Shown in pieces: positions 54,141-64,000 of a DNA stretch of 64,000 nt. The stretch is from NCBI GenBank assembly GCA_006937955.1, contig SSNP01000151.1:491270-555269 (forward strand), given 5' to 3'. The position numbers and the translations under genes were made by a program. The stretch's first letter is position 1. Each line of letters begins with the position of its first letter. The stretch comes from Pachypanchax playfairii (Eukaryota > Chordata > Actinopteri > Cyprinodontiformes > Aplocheilidae). The notes beneath the pieces are model-generated. The model saw only the letters and a list, made by a program, of their open reading frames with translations, did not search any database and had not been told where the DNA came from.

Positions 54141-55028
54141 TGTCATGATTTCTAGTTTCTGTTTGTGGACTCTAAATCAAGCAGCAGACTCCAAACTAGG
54201 AACAAGAGGTGAGAGTTCAAAAGGAGAGTTTTAATACAACTCCTGGCACACAGATGAATAAAATCACAGTTTGCAATGATAAAATAATTCTGCTTCTGCA
54301 GGTCCAGCAGGAGCAGGTCAGCAGCTGCTGACGGGAACGGTCCAGTCTGGACAGGTGGAGGAGAGGTTAGTGGTTGTACGGCCAAGAAGTTGAAGAATAA
54401 TGATTGGAGGAGACGGCTTACTGTTGTGATGAATTGCAGGAGTCCAGGGGGAGCAAGCAGGTGCCAGTCAGCTGTAGCTGGCGTGTGAGTGTCGGTGAAG
54501 GGCGGACAGACAGGTTCTGAATGTGGCAGGTGGATTGTTGGAGCTGGAGGAGTGGAGCAGAGGCAGGCCAGAGGAATCCAAGGAGAGACAGAGAGGAGGT
54601 CGGTATGGAAACCATCACCTGGGAGATTCTGGACGGAGGTGGTATGGAAACCACTGAGGAGGTCCGGGATGGAGGAGACGACAGCCTGGGAGCTGTCAGG
54701 AGCAGAGGCTGGACCAGTGAGACCACAGCATGGGAACCGTGGTGAGGAGGGAGGTCCAGCTGAGGAGATCCTGGGGAACAAACACAGGTAAGATGAGCTC
54801 AAAGCACTCATGCACAATCAGAGTTGTGAGATTACACTTTGATCACTAAAGTTTGACCATGTACCACAAAGCAGAGTGGAACAATCTGGCGCCTGCTCTC
54901 TGCAACCGCTCCTATCTTAAGCCCGGAGGCTGACGATGGAACTGGATCCACCTGCCGATAATGACTGCCACTCCCCCTGGAAGACAGGTAAGAACACTCA
55001 CATGCACCCAACAGAATGACACCTGACA
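54141..55028 (-). mobile_element. Solo LTR (888 bp) in the hAT remnant
   Basis: It runs TGTCATGATTTC...GACACCTGACA with a 5-bp duplication GACAG (54136-54140 and 55029-55033). On the minus strand it has a TATA-like GGGCTTAAGATAGG and an ATTAAAACTC signal, so it is oriented minus. It shares TCTGGCGCCTG with the LTR at 57316. The GC-rich ORFs inside (up to 221 residues, both strands) have no gag or pol similarity. The left flank has an extra GACAGCCGCTCC-like duplication. Confidence 0.88.
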
Positions 55029-55927
55029 GACAGCCGCTCCCCCATCCACACAGACGAAGTGCTGGAAAGACATCACGGATGCAGTGACGTTTCATCTGAC
55101 AAAGGATATGGTGCCGATCCAGACTGTGGAGAACGAACGGTTTAGAAGACTCCGATAAGTAGTTGATCCGCTGTACGAGGTACCAAGTTGAAAATATTTC
55201 TCCAACACCGCCATTCCCAAACTGTATTCCGACTGCCGTGAAAAGGTGGAATTAAAAGTTAAACGCGCTCAATTTTATTAACAACCAGTGAAATGTGGTC
55301 CAGCTGCACATCAGAGACTTATTTATCTCTGATGATCCATTTCATTGCGAACCGTTAGCTCGGAGAGCAGGTGTTGAAACAGATTTCTCTCTCTCCCACC
55401 TTCTCTCCTACTTTTTTTTTCCTCTTCTTCTTTTTCTCTCATTTTGTCTCTCCTTTGCCACGTCCGCTGATTCAAAAAGTTGCAGTAAACAAAAATAACA
55501 TCTAAATAAAATCACAAGAAATAAAGGTAAGCAAGCTGAACATTGCAGTGATTGCTGCATCTTTGGCTTGTGGGAATAAATCTGTCAGGCGTATCTATGC
55601 ATCTGGACATCAATTCCGACGGGGGGGGGGGACAACTGGGAGCTCGGCTCTGTTGTTTGTCAACTTTTTATTTTGATGATGTTTTTTTGTAATAGAACGT
55701 AGTTGCTACGTTTTAAAATAAGTATTTAAGTAGTACCCTGTCTCAAATGATATTTCATCTTATTTTCTGTGAAGGGGTATGCTTTTGAACGTATGTATTA
55801 TTGTAGTAAATAATATAACAAACAAAATATCTGAATTGTTGAAAGAAAAAAATCGCGATAAAATTGTGATCATGATTTTGAAAAAAAAATTGTAATATGA
55901 CTTTTTTTCCCATATCGCCCACCCCTA

Positions 55928-56374
55928 CTGATGGATGAGATGTCTTTGGTACTGGAACAAGGCAGGATGTTTTCCATAGAAGTGGGACCTTCTCCTGGAT
56001 GAGACTAAAGTTGAAGAGAAGGGGATTAATCCATGTGTTTTGACTCTATTTACAGATTACACTGCTTGTCTATGTCCCCAGAAAGTGACGTCAGCATTAT
56101 CAGCTCACTTACCTGTCTTCACCAGCCTGTTGTGTTTTTTCACACATGCTTGCTGAGAGTTGTCAGCTCCTGCTGACTTCCCAAATTGGACCCTGTGAAA
56201 GAAAAGGAAAGTTCTGCACTTACTTCTCCAATTCATGGTGACATTACCCCTGCAGGCTCCGTTTCTTGTCCCCTTTGCTTTCCTCATCTGCAATCCCATG
56301 GTAACAGTTAACCATCAGATAACTTAATATCACCCTGCACTGTCGATCTCAAGTACACAACTCTTTCCCTTCAA
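55928..56374. other. Probable LINE remnant, no intact gene
   Basis: The GGATGTTTTCCATAGAAGTG and GGGACCTTCTCCTGGATGAG text looks like the Rex1-type LINE 3' region. It may continue at 58884 (CATCTGAAGAATGTTTCACA), which would make that LINE the target of the outer LTR. No frame is open. Confidence 0.4.
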
Positions 56375-56939
56375 TTAATGTCCACTGTGGTATCGCTATC
56401 AACAGCTCTGGAGCGCGGGAGGCAGAATGCGGGGTACTGGGGACACAAGAAAAAAAGAGTTAGTAAGGAACAGAAAGATAAACTAAGTCAAACTAAGTAA
56501 AACCCTACTTGGGATGGGGCTGGATACGAGGCAGACCGAGGGTACAACCAGCAGAGCGTGAAGGGAGCTGCAAGGCAAACAAAGTCTGAGATGAGTACTT
56601 AATTGCTGAGAAACTGCAGCGGTAGGAGTTGCCGTGGTGAGACCAAGTTGGCCAAAAAAATCAGACGCAGCAGGACTGCCTCGAAGAGACGAGGCTGGCT
56701 GAGCGGAGGCGAAGATTGCCGAGACGAGACGGCTGGAGCGGCCAAGCTGAGCCGAAGACATCTGAGACGAGGCGGACGAGATGAATGCAGCGGATGCTGC
56801 CCAGGTGAAGCGTGGACAGCAGCGTAAACCCAACAGGAAGGCAAACACAATGGAGACTAAGTGATAACACTAAAGCAAATACAAAGTTTTTGCAACTAGA
56901 GATACAAGAGCTAAGACTACTTCTCTAGGTAGAGATGAC

Positions 56940-58586
56940 CAGTGTTGTGCCAGTTCATACTTAAAGAGAACTAGCTCAAAGTTCAGTTCACACAGATGAA
57001 AATGAACTAGTTCATGTTCATAGTTCATTTTTTTGAAAAATGAGCCAAGTTCATATATCTAAAAATGAACTAGTTCACGTTCATTTGTTACATTTTGTTA
57101 GTGCTCAATAAAACTATCCATCACAAATCACTGCCACTCCAAAACTAAACAAAACTCTTGAACCAATAAAGAATCAAGAGACTAGAGATAATTATTACAT
57201 CCAGGAGAAAAATAATGTTCAGATAGAGACTAGATCTTACCCCTGAAATAACGTGTGATCATAACATGTAGAAAATGGAAAATACAAGGTGCAGTCAAGG
57301 TATGTTTAATGAAACTGTCATGGCCGTGTTTTGTGCGAACCCTCTTACAAGCACAACCCCAGGACGACAAAACAGTTTTAAAGTGTTTAATGAGAAATGA
57401 GAAAGTACAAAGCCAGGCACGAGGTTCCTGTGCCGCTGGCGGAACAGGAACTGGGCCTCACTGGAAGGAACCGTGAGTATCTGGGTGCAGAGAACACAGG
57501 TTAGTGATCTGGGGTTATGATGATGGAGCAAGCATGAGAATAAGGAGAGGTCTTACGGTGATGGCGCTGATGCTGGTGGTTGTGAGAGGAGGAGTGGTTG
57601 GCGGCTGAGAAAGATGACTGTGGGTCCGGTTGGAGGTGTGCAGGTGCTGGAGGGTGAACAGATCAGCTCTGGGTCCGTGTTTGTCCAGCAGGTGCAGCTC
57701 TGGGGAGGAAGAGACAGGCGGAGAGCAGGTCCGGGGAAACCAAGCTTGGCGTGGGAGCCTGTGGAAACGGCTGCTCTCCAGGATAGGAGGTACGGATCTG
57801 CGGGAGGCGTCAGGTCCGGGTGAAGCTCCTGGGGGAAAAGGAGAAACAGACCAAGCGTTAAAGAGCTCGTCTTAGGGGAAAAATCAGGTCAGTAATTTAG
57901 CCACTCTACCACAAGAGAAGAGAGAACTATCTGGCGCCTGTCTCGTGTTGATCATCCCCTTAAATCTCGACTCAGGTGATGAGGAGATGAGCCACACCTG
58001 CCGCTCCAGAGCTGATCCACCTGTGAGAAGGTTTGTTAGTCACACCCACACACACACTCACACCCACAGGCAGCTCAGCCACACAACAGAAACCTTTATT
58101 TAACCAGCATGAACCAAATTATGCAGGACTTCCAAAAAAAAAACAAAGCACATTCAGGTTCATGGGGAAAAGATTTGTCCACTGAAAAAATCCAGAATAT
58201 TCTGCTGACGTACGTACTTGCTTGTTAAGTCCCGGTGGGCACAGTTTGCACAAAAACGTTAGGTTTTTCCGTCTGAGTCTTGCTCTGTTTGTACATAAAA
58301 CTCTCCCAAGTGCTCTGCAAAACTGGCTTCAGCAATGCCTGTAGCTGAGTCTGGATCGCGGGAACTAGCAGCACTAGCCATGCTGGACTGTCATGGTGGT
58401 TGCCGTAAACAGTGTCGTAAAACCTGACTTTTCAAATGAGCGTGAACGTGAACTGCGTGTGCCACTCATTCTTGCCAAAATGAGCTCCGCTCTCTTTCAC
58501 GTTCATGCTATGAAAACTGATTCGTTCAGTTCACAGTTCACCGTAAATATGAACGTGTTCATTGAACGCGTTCATGCACAACACTG
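56940..58586. mobile_element. hAT element, interrupted by a solo LTR
   Basis: It begins CAGTGTTGTGCCAGTTCAT and ends ATGCACAACACTG, flanked by a perfect 8-bp duplication GAGATGAC (56932-56939 and 58587-58594). Without the LTR it is about 870 bp. Both subterminal regions are dense in GTTCA/TGAAC motifs. No transposase frame. Confidence 0.95.
57316..58088 (-). mobile_element. Solo LTR (773 bp), innermost of three layers
   Basis: It runs TGTCATGGCCGTG...CAGCCACACAACA with a perfect 5-bp duplication GAAAC (57311-57315 and 58089-58093). The U3-R-U5 order appears to run on the minus strand (ATTAAACACTTTAAAAC near the left end). It is related to the LTR at 54141 by TCTGGCGCCTG and the GGAGGACAG-type body. 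No internal genes. Confidence 0.92.
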
Positions 58587-58878
58587 GAGATGACAATGGT
58601 GTGGCATCCGACAGGCGGAACGCCTCGGCATAAGTAAGCTCCACGCAGCTGATTGCCAGATTGTGCCCAGTTGTGGTTTTTCACCTTGAGCCCACTGTCT
58701 AGCAGGAAGTGCTGACGGTCATGAGACCAATCACCTGAAAAGGAAAGAGAACTCCCCAACTGAAAGCATAAACCTCCCAACAAAACAAGAGACCCGCAAC
58801 TAAACAGTTGCAATTTCAATCACAAAACAAAATCAAAACAAAACAAAACCCCTCAAAATCCCCCCCGAGACCCTGACA

Positions 58879-60883
58879 TTAAGTCTGTACATCATCTGAA
58901 GAATGTTTCACAGGAGGATGATCCAGCCTCTAAACATAAAATAAGCCAGATATTAATCCAGCAACCCCAAATGATAAAACACAAACTCTTTTTTTATTAT
59001 TTCTTCAGATGTATTTCTTAATACTTCACTTAAATCACTTTCTCAGTCACTCTCCATGTTTATTTACAAACACTAACGCTGGCCAACGCCAGATGCATTC
59101 TACCAATGATGTCACAACATGGCAGACGGTTTTTTGCTGACCTTTAAAATTCCTTTAAAAATGTATCAATATTAATACAAAAAATATGTTCTTTCTTTCA
59201 AATTCAAGCCATTTTATCTAGATTTTATTATCTGTCTTTCATTTTTGTAACACATACCTCTGGGTTGGGGCAAAAACTGACCATTCAGAGGACACTGCAT
59301 TTCAGCTACAGAGCCTGCCTCTGTCTCTAAACTCTAAAGTCAAACGTGTGCTTGTCACTATCATGCACTTGTTGGCCCACATGTGCACGCATGGCATATG
59401 CTTGTGTGCTCACAAAGTTTCTCACTCACAGTACCAAAGTTCTATCTCGCTATGCATATTTTCACTCACAAGTTACTACTTCCTCTCACGTATCACTTTT
59501 ATTCAAAGGTGTCTTTCAAAAGTGTTTCAAAAGTGACGTTTGAAACTAATTAGACGCCACAAAAGCCCTCAAGAAGCCCATGAAGGACCACCAACGTTTG
59601 AAAGCCTCTGATCAGCACGAACTCAGACTGCTTTTCCACTGAAGTATGTTTTGCATGTTTGTACATGAAAACTACTTTTTGCTTTCTAGCATGTGGACTT
59701 TTGATGTTGACTGTGTTTTTTCCTCAGTGCCTTTTGGGCTTCAGCCAGAGCCAGTGCGCTGTAACAGGAGATAAAGCTCATCTCTTGCACAGACAGGAAG
59801 AAATGGAACTTGGCTCTTTGGAGAAACCCAGTCACAGCTGTATTGCTATTGTTTTGGCAGCAAGCTCGGTCACACACAACTCACGTTTGCTCATCAGCAT
59901 AGTGTTGTCTATGCACGAAGATGTGTGCTTTGTTCAGAGAGCTCTTCCCATTGAATTAAACATCCCCCAAAAAAGGGGCTTTAATTGCAAGGGTAATTTA
60001 TCACATGACTTGCTAATTAAATTGCATCTCCAACCAGCCAGTATAACACCATAACTGCACAAAGTCTGCATTCAAAACAAGACTTTGCTGCAGGCCAAGA
60101 ACGGCAGGAAAAGAGAGCAGATGAAGCCAATAAGGGTTGCGTAAAAAAGAAAGCCTGGTTGCGAAGACAAATGAGTAAAGTGGAAAACAAGAGTTAGATG
60201 AAAGGAGGATGAAACATGTGCCGAGCCGCATCATGTCCCTAATGCTCCTATTTTCTATGTCATAAGCTACAGAAGTTAAAAGTTATCCTCGGGTTCGTGC
60301 GTGCTCCATTTCTCCAAGCACAGCTGACGAAAAGCTACACCAGAGAAACAAATCAAAATTTCTGCAGCTTGCAAGAGGAAAACAATGATCAAAACTTACT
60401 TATTTCCCTGCATTCATGTCTTGAGAGGAAGTTATACCAATCAAATAATCAATGTTTTACTTTTAGCAAAATGCCTTGTGAACCACTCAATGAATTGCTA
60501 TTAAAGTTTCAGAAAGAATTCATTCTATATACATCTACTACTGATTAACCTGTAGAGTCAATCTGATCCAAGATGGCCCCCACATCTTAGACGCAACACA
60601 TAAATGGCTGTAATAAAGTACATCGATGAGGTAAAATTGGGACCACAGAGTGTCACACAGACTCATAGTGCTAATAGATTTAAAACATCTTATGATTTGG
60701 GGTAAGACTGCATATAACTTTATTTTTAAAGCAGCACTAAATAACTTTTCCACTTTTCCCACCCAGTGGTCAAAAGCTGAGTTACAACTGTCATAAATAA
60801 CTGTGTCGCAACTAGCCATTGCTTGAACTGCTTTGCAGATAATGATGTCGTCAGACAAGATGGCGTATTTTGCTTCTTATTTT
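58879..60883. other. No gene seen
   Basis: There is no recognised element. At 59950-60040, TTTAATTGCAAGGGTAATTT and GCTAATTAAATTGCATCTCC form a homeodomain-site-rich stretch that may be a conserved element. The 131-residue ORF at 59659-60054 (MYMKTTFCFLACGLLMLTVF...) has a signal-peptide-like start but no recognisable domain and overlaps that stretch. Confidence 0.35.
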
Positions 60884-61175
60884 CTAAAGAGGCCCTTCCA
60901 TTAAAAATGTTTTTTTCTGAGGTTTCTGTTGAATATTTTAGCTCCACAGGTGTTCTTACCTTCATAGTGGGTGAAAACAGGTCAACAACTTCAGGTTTTA
61001 ATCTCTCAAATTACGCAGGTGGTGATCACACCCGAGTTCTCCCGAGTCCGAACGGTCTGTATCTGTTTCGTCACAACTCCTTTGTTTGTTAGTATTCATC
61101 AGCTCCCGCAGTTGAAACCACACCTAGCATGCTGCTGGCTAAAAACTGTTAGCATAAAGACATATCAAACCGCCA
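60884..61175. mobile_element. TTAA-flanked MITE, truncated copy
   Basis: The left end CTAAAGAGGCCCTTCCATTA matches the family at 26823 read in reverse. It contains TTTTAGCTCCACAGGTG, TGGCTAAAAACTGTTAGC and AGCATGCTGCTGG. The right half is missing. Confidence 0.75.
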
Positions 61176-63433
61176 CTGCTCAGTCCAGTGTAAAGCCATC
61201 AGAGGCATCCAGAGTGATGTCCAATATGAAGCTGAACATGTTTTTCTGTTATTATCCACTTAGACAAGTTTCAAAACAGTAGCTTAATGTTTTAAAAGTT
61301 ATTAACTGCTTTAAGAAACCACATGAGCTTTACATGCAAATACACCTAAAACACTTGCTCTGCACTTTTCCCATGTGATTTACAAATGATGTCACATATA
61401 ACCCACGTCATCAAGTTTTTTTCACATGGGATCGCATGAAAAAAACATTTAAATGTATGCAGTTTGTTTGTAAGGACATAATTTCTTAAGGTAAAGTGAT
61501 CTTATATTTAAACTCTGGCACTGGAGGCAGCAGGCAGTGTACATTCCTTCAAGGAATCCAAGGCTTTTCATTTATTCTTCAAGTGTGGCCCTAAATCTAT
61601 CTTTGTGACCTGGATGTGCGTCAAACAGAGACACAGACATTTCCACAGATTTGTTGTGTGATCAGTCAGGGAGTGTAAAAAGCACCTCTTTCTGCCTCGT
61701 GTCCATCATGTGCATTAGAGGACAGGATGGACAACAGTTCCCTAGAGCCACATGTGTGTTTTGCTGTTTCTGCAAGAGTATAAATCCCCCAGCAAAGTGC
61801 AGATACATGTATGACAAAAGTGCTCAGCTGGTGCCCCTTGTGATGACCTGACCACGGTCACTCAGGGAAGAGAAGCTGCTGAGGACATCTATGAGGTGCC
61901 GTCTGGGACATAATTCAGAATAACCTTACACATACACATATGAAATTAAATACCTCCACATACTATAGTGAAAACCTTTCATAAAGACTACTTAAAATCT
62001 TGCATATAAACTACTGAAAGGTATACTTTTCTTACACACTCATGAAATCCTTGCATATACACACGTGAAAACCTTTCACACACACATGTGAAAACCTTTC
62101 ACACACAGATGTAAAATAGATAATACAGTTCTTCAAGATAGTGAGAGATTATCAGGTTGCATCATGTACTCAGGACTGCTCTGCCCCTCCAGTAGGGGGT
62201 GCATTTACAGGGTAACAGTAGCGGTACAAAGCAGAGGAGAGCAGTGGAGGAGAAAGCACAAGACATAGTTGATTTTTATGCTAAAAAATAACATTTTGTC
62301 CATCTGCGAGGATACTTCCTTGTGTTTTGACGTTGAAGAAATTAACCGGAAAGGTTTTGGTGAGTTCAATTAAGAGTATGTTTCAATAAGCTGCCGAAAC
62401 AGCGCTCAAACTGTGTTTTAAGTTTATAATTGACCATTCATTATAATTTATTTGTTTTCTGTTGCTTTGAGTGTTTTGTTATACGGGCTGAGTCATTTTG
62501 TTTAGTTCTGAAGTTATAATTAAGTGTATCATACAGGTGAGCTCTGCAGCTCTCTGTGCTAAAAATAGCAAAATGCTACGAATATGGCTAAACTTAGCCA
62601 CATTCTGCTTATTTCTACTATAAACATGATTCAAAATGAATCAGCTTTTCTATATGGCCTGTCATGCAGGCCAGGTTTCTTTGCTACCGAGGAAAAGTTC
62701 TGAATGCTGAGACACGATGTCAGATCTTCCTGATCCTGTGACATTCATGTGTAAGCTGGTGGACCTGTGCTCGTGAACAACGGATGGCGAGCCAATCCCA
62801 CTAATTTGGAACCTGGATAGTTGGAACTGTTCTTCAACAACTAGGATGCTCGTTGTGTAATTATCCATTCCCACACTAGCACAGCTTCACTGCGGCTGCG
62901 GTAGGACTGTGGATCTTTTTTGATTGATTCGAGACTGGATTGAAAATAGAACTGAACTTGAACAATTTTGATATTTGTGTGCATGCATCGAAAATACTGT
63001 GCAACTGTTTACTGTTCTTTTGGTATGAGTATTATGTGTAAAAATATTGAAAGGTGTTGTGCAAAGAACTTCACTTTAAAGGGTCAATAGGTCAGTAATT
63101 GACTTTGTTTTTTTCTACCTGCTCGTAGCAGAAGGTGTTAAATGGTTGGTCCGGAATTTAAAGAAAATTAGCCTAGATGCAAATTTACGATCAAAGCCAC
63201 TGAATATTTAGAGACCGGTCTCAAACAAAATAGTTGCTACAAATTTAAAATAAAATATAGATCTAGAGCTTGGAATGAAAGTATTTAGGTAAAACAAATC
63301 TACCCGACTGGTTGTTTTCGAAATTGAAGATTTGGGAATCCAGTGCAATACTTATCAACTGTTACAAACTTATGTATATATTTTCATCTTTTCCTTATAT
63401 GTTCTTTGTTTACATTTAAAAGTAAATTGCCAG
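61176..63433. other. No gene seen
   Basis: The sequence is unique-looking, with a minisatellite at about 61925-62115. A frame near 62250-62380 (KHKT..DFYAKK) does not stay open. Confidence 0.45.
61960..62115. repeat. Short minisatellite, unit about 24 bp
   Basis: Units of the form CACATGTGAAAACCTTTCACA are repeated three to five times with decay, e.g. ACACGTGAAAACCTTTCACA then ACATGTGAAAACCTTTCACA. Each unit is partly self-complementary (GTGAAA/TTTCAC). Confidence 0.75.
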
Positions 63434-64000
63434 TAGGGATGGGCGAGTACACCATTATCTGTATCTGTTTACTCATCTATATTATCTGTATTCGTATCCG
63501 TACTCGCAGAGGGCGGGGCCTAAACCGGAAATGGGTGTGGTTGTCCGAAAATGGGCGGGACTTAAATTTGTATATTATTTTAAGTCTGAAACTGGCATGG
63601 ATTGATGATTAGAAATGGCTATATTTATTGTTTATTTGAATGAATAAAACAGCCTCAAAAGAGATTAAAACTACTTTTTTATCACAATAGTAAAGGAACT
63701 ATTTACAGAACGTTTTATTTTTTAAATCAGAACAAATATTTTTATATCGCAAACATTCAGTGGCAAACAAAGAAAAATATGTTTTGTTGTTCACTGTATT
63801 TTCAAAAACACTGCACTCAGAATGGGAAAAGCTCTCCAACTAACTTTCTCACCAGCCAAAGTAAAATCAGAAAAAAAAAAAGACCGGCGTGGAGAAACTA
63901 GGGTCTGTCAAATGCGTTGCGTGTACCTTGCCAAACAGTTAATCAAGTAACTTTAAATATAAAAAACAAAAAAGACGAAAACCTAAAAAAAAAAAAAAAA
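63434..64000. mobile_element. Left part of a hAT element, cut by the window edge
   Basis: It starts TAGGGATGGGCGAGTACACC, a hAT-type terminus. The preceding 8 bp, ATTGCCAG (63426-63433), would be the target duplication if the right end outside the window repeats it. The subterminal region has repeated ATCTGTAT/GTATCCGTA units. Internal GGGCGGGGCC and GGGCGGGAC phrases follow. Confidence 0.6.

Larger units (their letters stand above)
53848..55927 (+). mobile_element. ZBED1-like hAT remnant, interrupted by a solo LTR
   Basis: It matches 13637-14486 on both sides of the LTR at 54141-55028. The right end reads CCCATATCGCCCACCCCTA. The left end is lost at the gap. Confidence 0.75.
56379..58878 (-). 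mobile_element. Probable solo LTR (about 845 bp net), interrupted by a hAT
   Basis: The minus-strand start TGTCAGGGTCTCGGGGGG (from 58878) is a typical LTR start. The other end would be the TGTCCACTGTGG at 56379 (ACA on the minus strand). TTAA occurs on both outer sides (56375-56378 and 58879-58882), consistent with a 4-bp duplication, although a fifth base does not match. The hAT 56940-58586 lies inside. Confidence 0.5.

Noticed and set aside
54152..54817. 221-residue minus ORF and overlapping plus ORFs
   Set aside because: The GC-rich LTR sequence is open in several frames on both strands at once. Composition explains this better than coding.
56483..56870. Several overlapping Ser/Leu/Arg-rich ORFs
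   Set aside because: They are open in multiple frames inside LTR-like sequence with no domain.
59659..60054. Secreted-protein-like ORF
   Set aside because: The hydrophobic start is short of support: no domain, no splice context, and an overlap with an AT-rich non-coding stretch.
61960..62115. CRISPR-like array
   Set aside because: The units are directly adjacent with no spacers, and the genome is vertebrate. It is a minisatellite.

Overview
The window is vertebrate, almost certainly teleost fish, nuclear DNA. The evidence is its transposon content: a Tc1 element with long inverted repeats, L2/Rex1-type LINEs, tRNA-headed SINEs, BED-finger hAT elements, a PIF-Harbinger remnant and solo LTRs, all of kinds common in ray-finned fish. 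I found no convincing host gene. The only intact long coding region is a 340-residue Tc1 transposase. The best host candidate is one possible terminal exon near 48.5 kb. The window is best read as intergenic or deep intronic sequence built by repeated transposon insertion.

Layout. 0-5 kb: a 295-bp repeat whose inverted partner lies at 11.7 kb, and a 530-bp hAT deletion derivative with a BED finger. 5.3-8.5 kb: a LINE split by a SINE and by a second LINE, which is itself split by the intact Tc1 element. 9-14.5 kb: a MITE candidate, a 1.6-kb hAT containing other repeats, and a ZBED-type hAT remnant. 14.6-16 kb: a solo LTR inside another solo LTR, each with its own 5-bp target duplication. 17.3-19.2 kb: a TTAA-flanked element interrupted by a hAT with an 8-bp duplication. 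20.4-23 kb: a Harbinger remnant carrying a solo LTR and a LINE. 23.2-24 kb: a TTAA-type element with internal tandem repeats. 25.2 kb: a 316-N gap. 26-28.4 kb: more MITEs. 30.4-46.4 kb: DNA-transposon and LINE pieces, most of it present twice. 46.4-53 kb: mostly unique, with the candidate exon and one SINE. 53-58.9 kb: a LINE fragment, a telomere-like repeat, a ZBED-type hAT split by a solo LTR, and a solo LTR split by a hAT that is itself split by a solo LTR. 59-64 kb: mostly unique, ending in the left terminus of another hAT.

Two points matter most for a user. First, the four isolated single N characters (31123, 33973, 40221, 43733) mark poor contig joins. Three are followed by a second copy of the preceding 0.66-2.5 kb. 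The fourth sits exactly where the left end of a hAT element should be. The 30-46 kb interval is therefore probably inflated by unmerged haplotype overlaps. Second, comparing the paired copies reveals real allelic variation, including a MITE with a perfect empty site and a 0.86-kb indel. I saw no operon, CRISPR array, rRNA gene or functional tRNA gene. I did not find a previously undescribed defence or metabolic system. The most original signals are a TIR element that appears to favour palindromic target sites, a templated-insertion hairpin, and the deep nesting of dated insertions.
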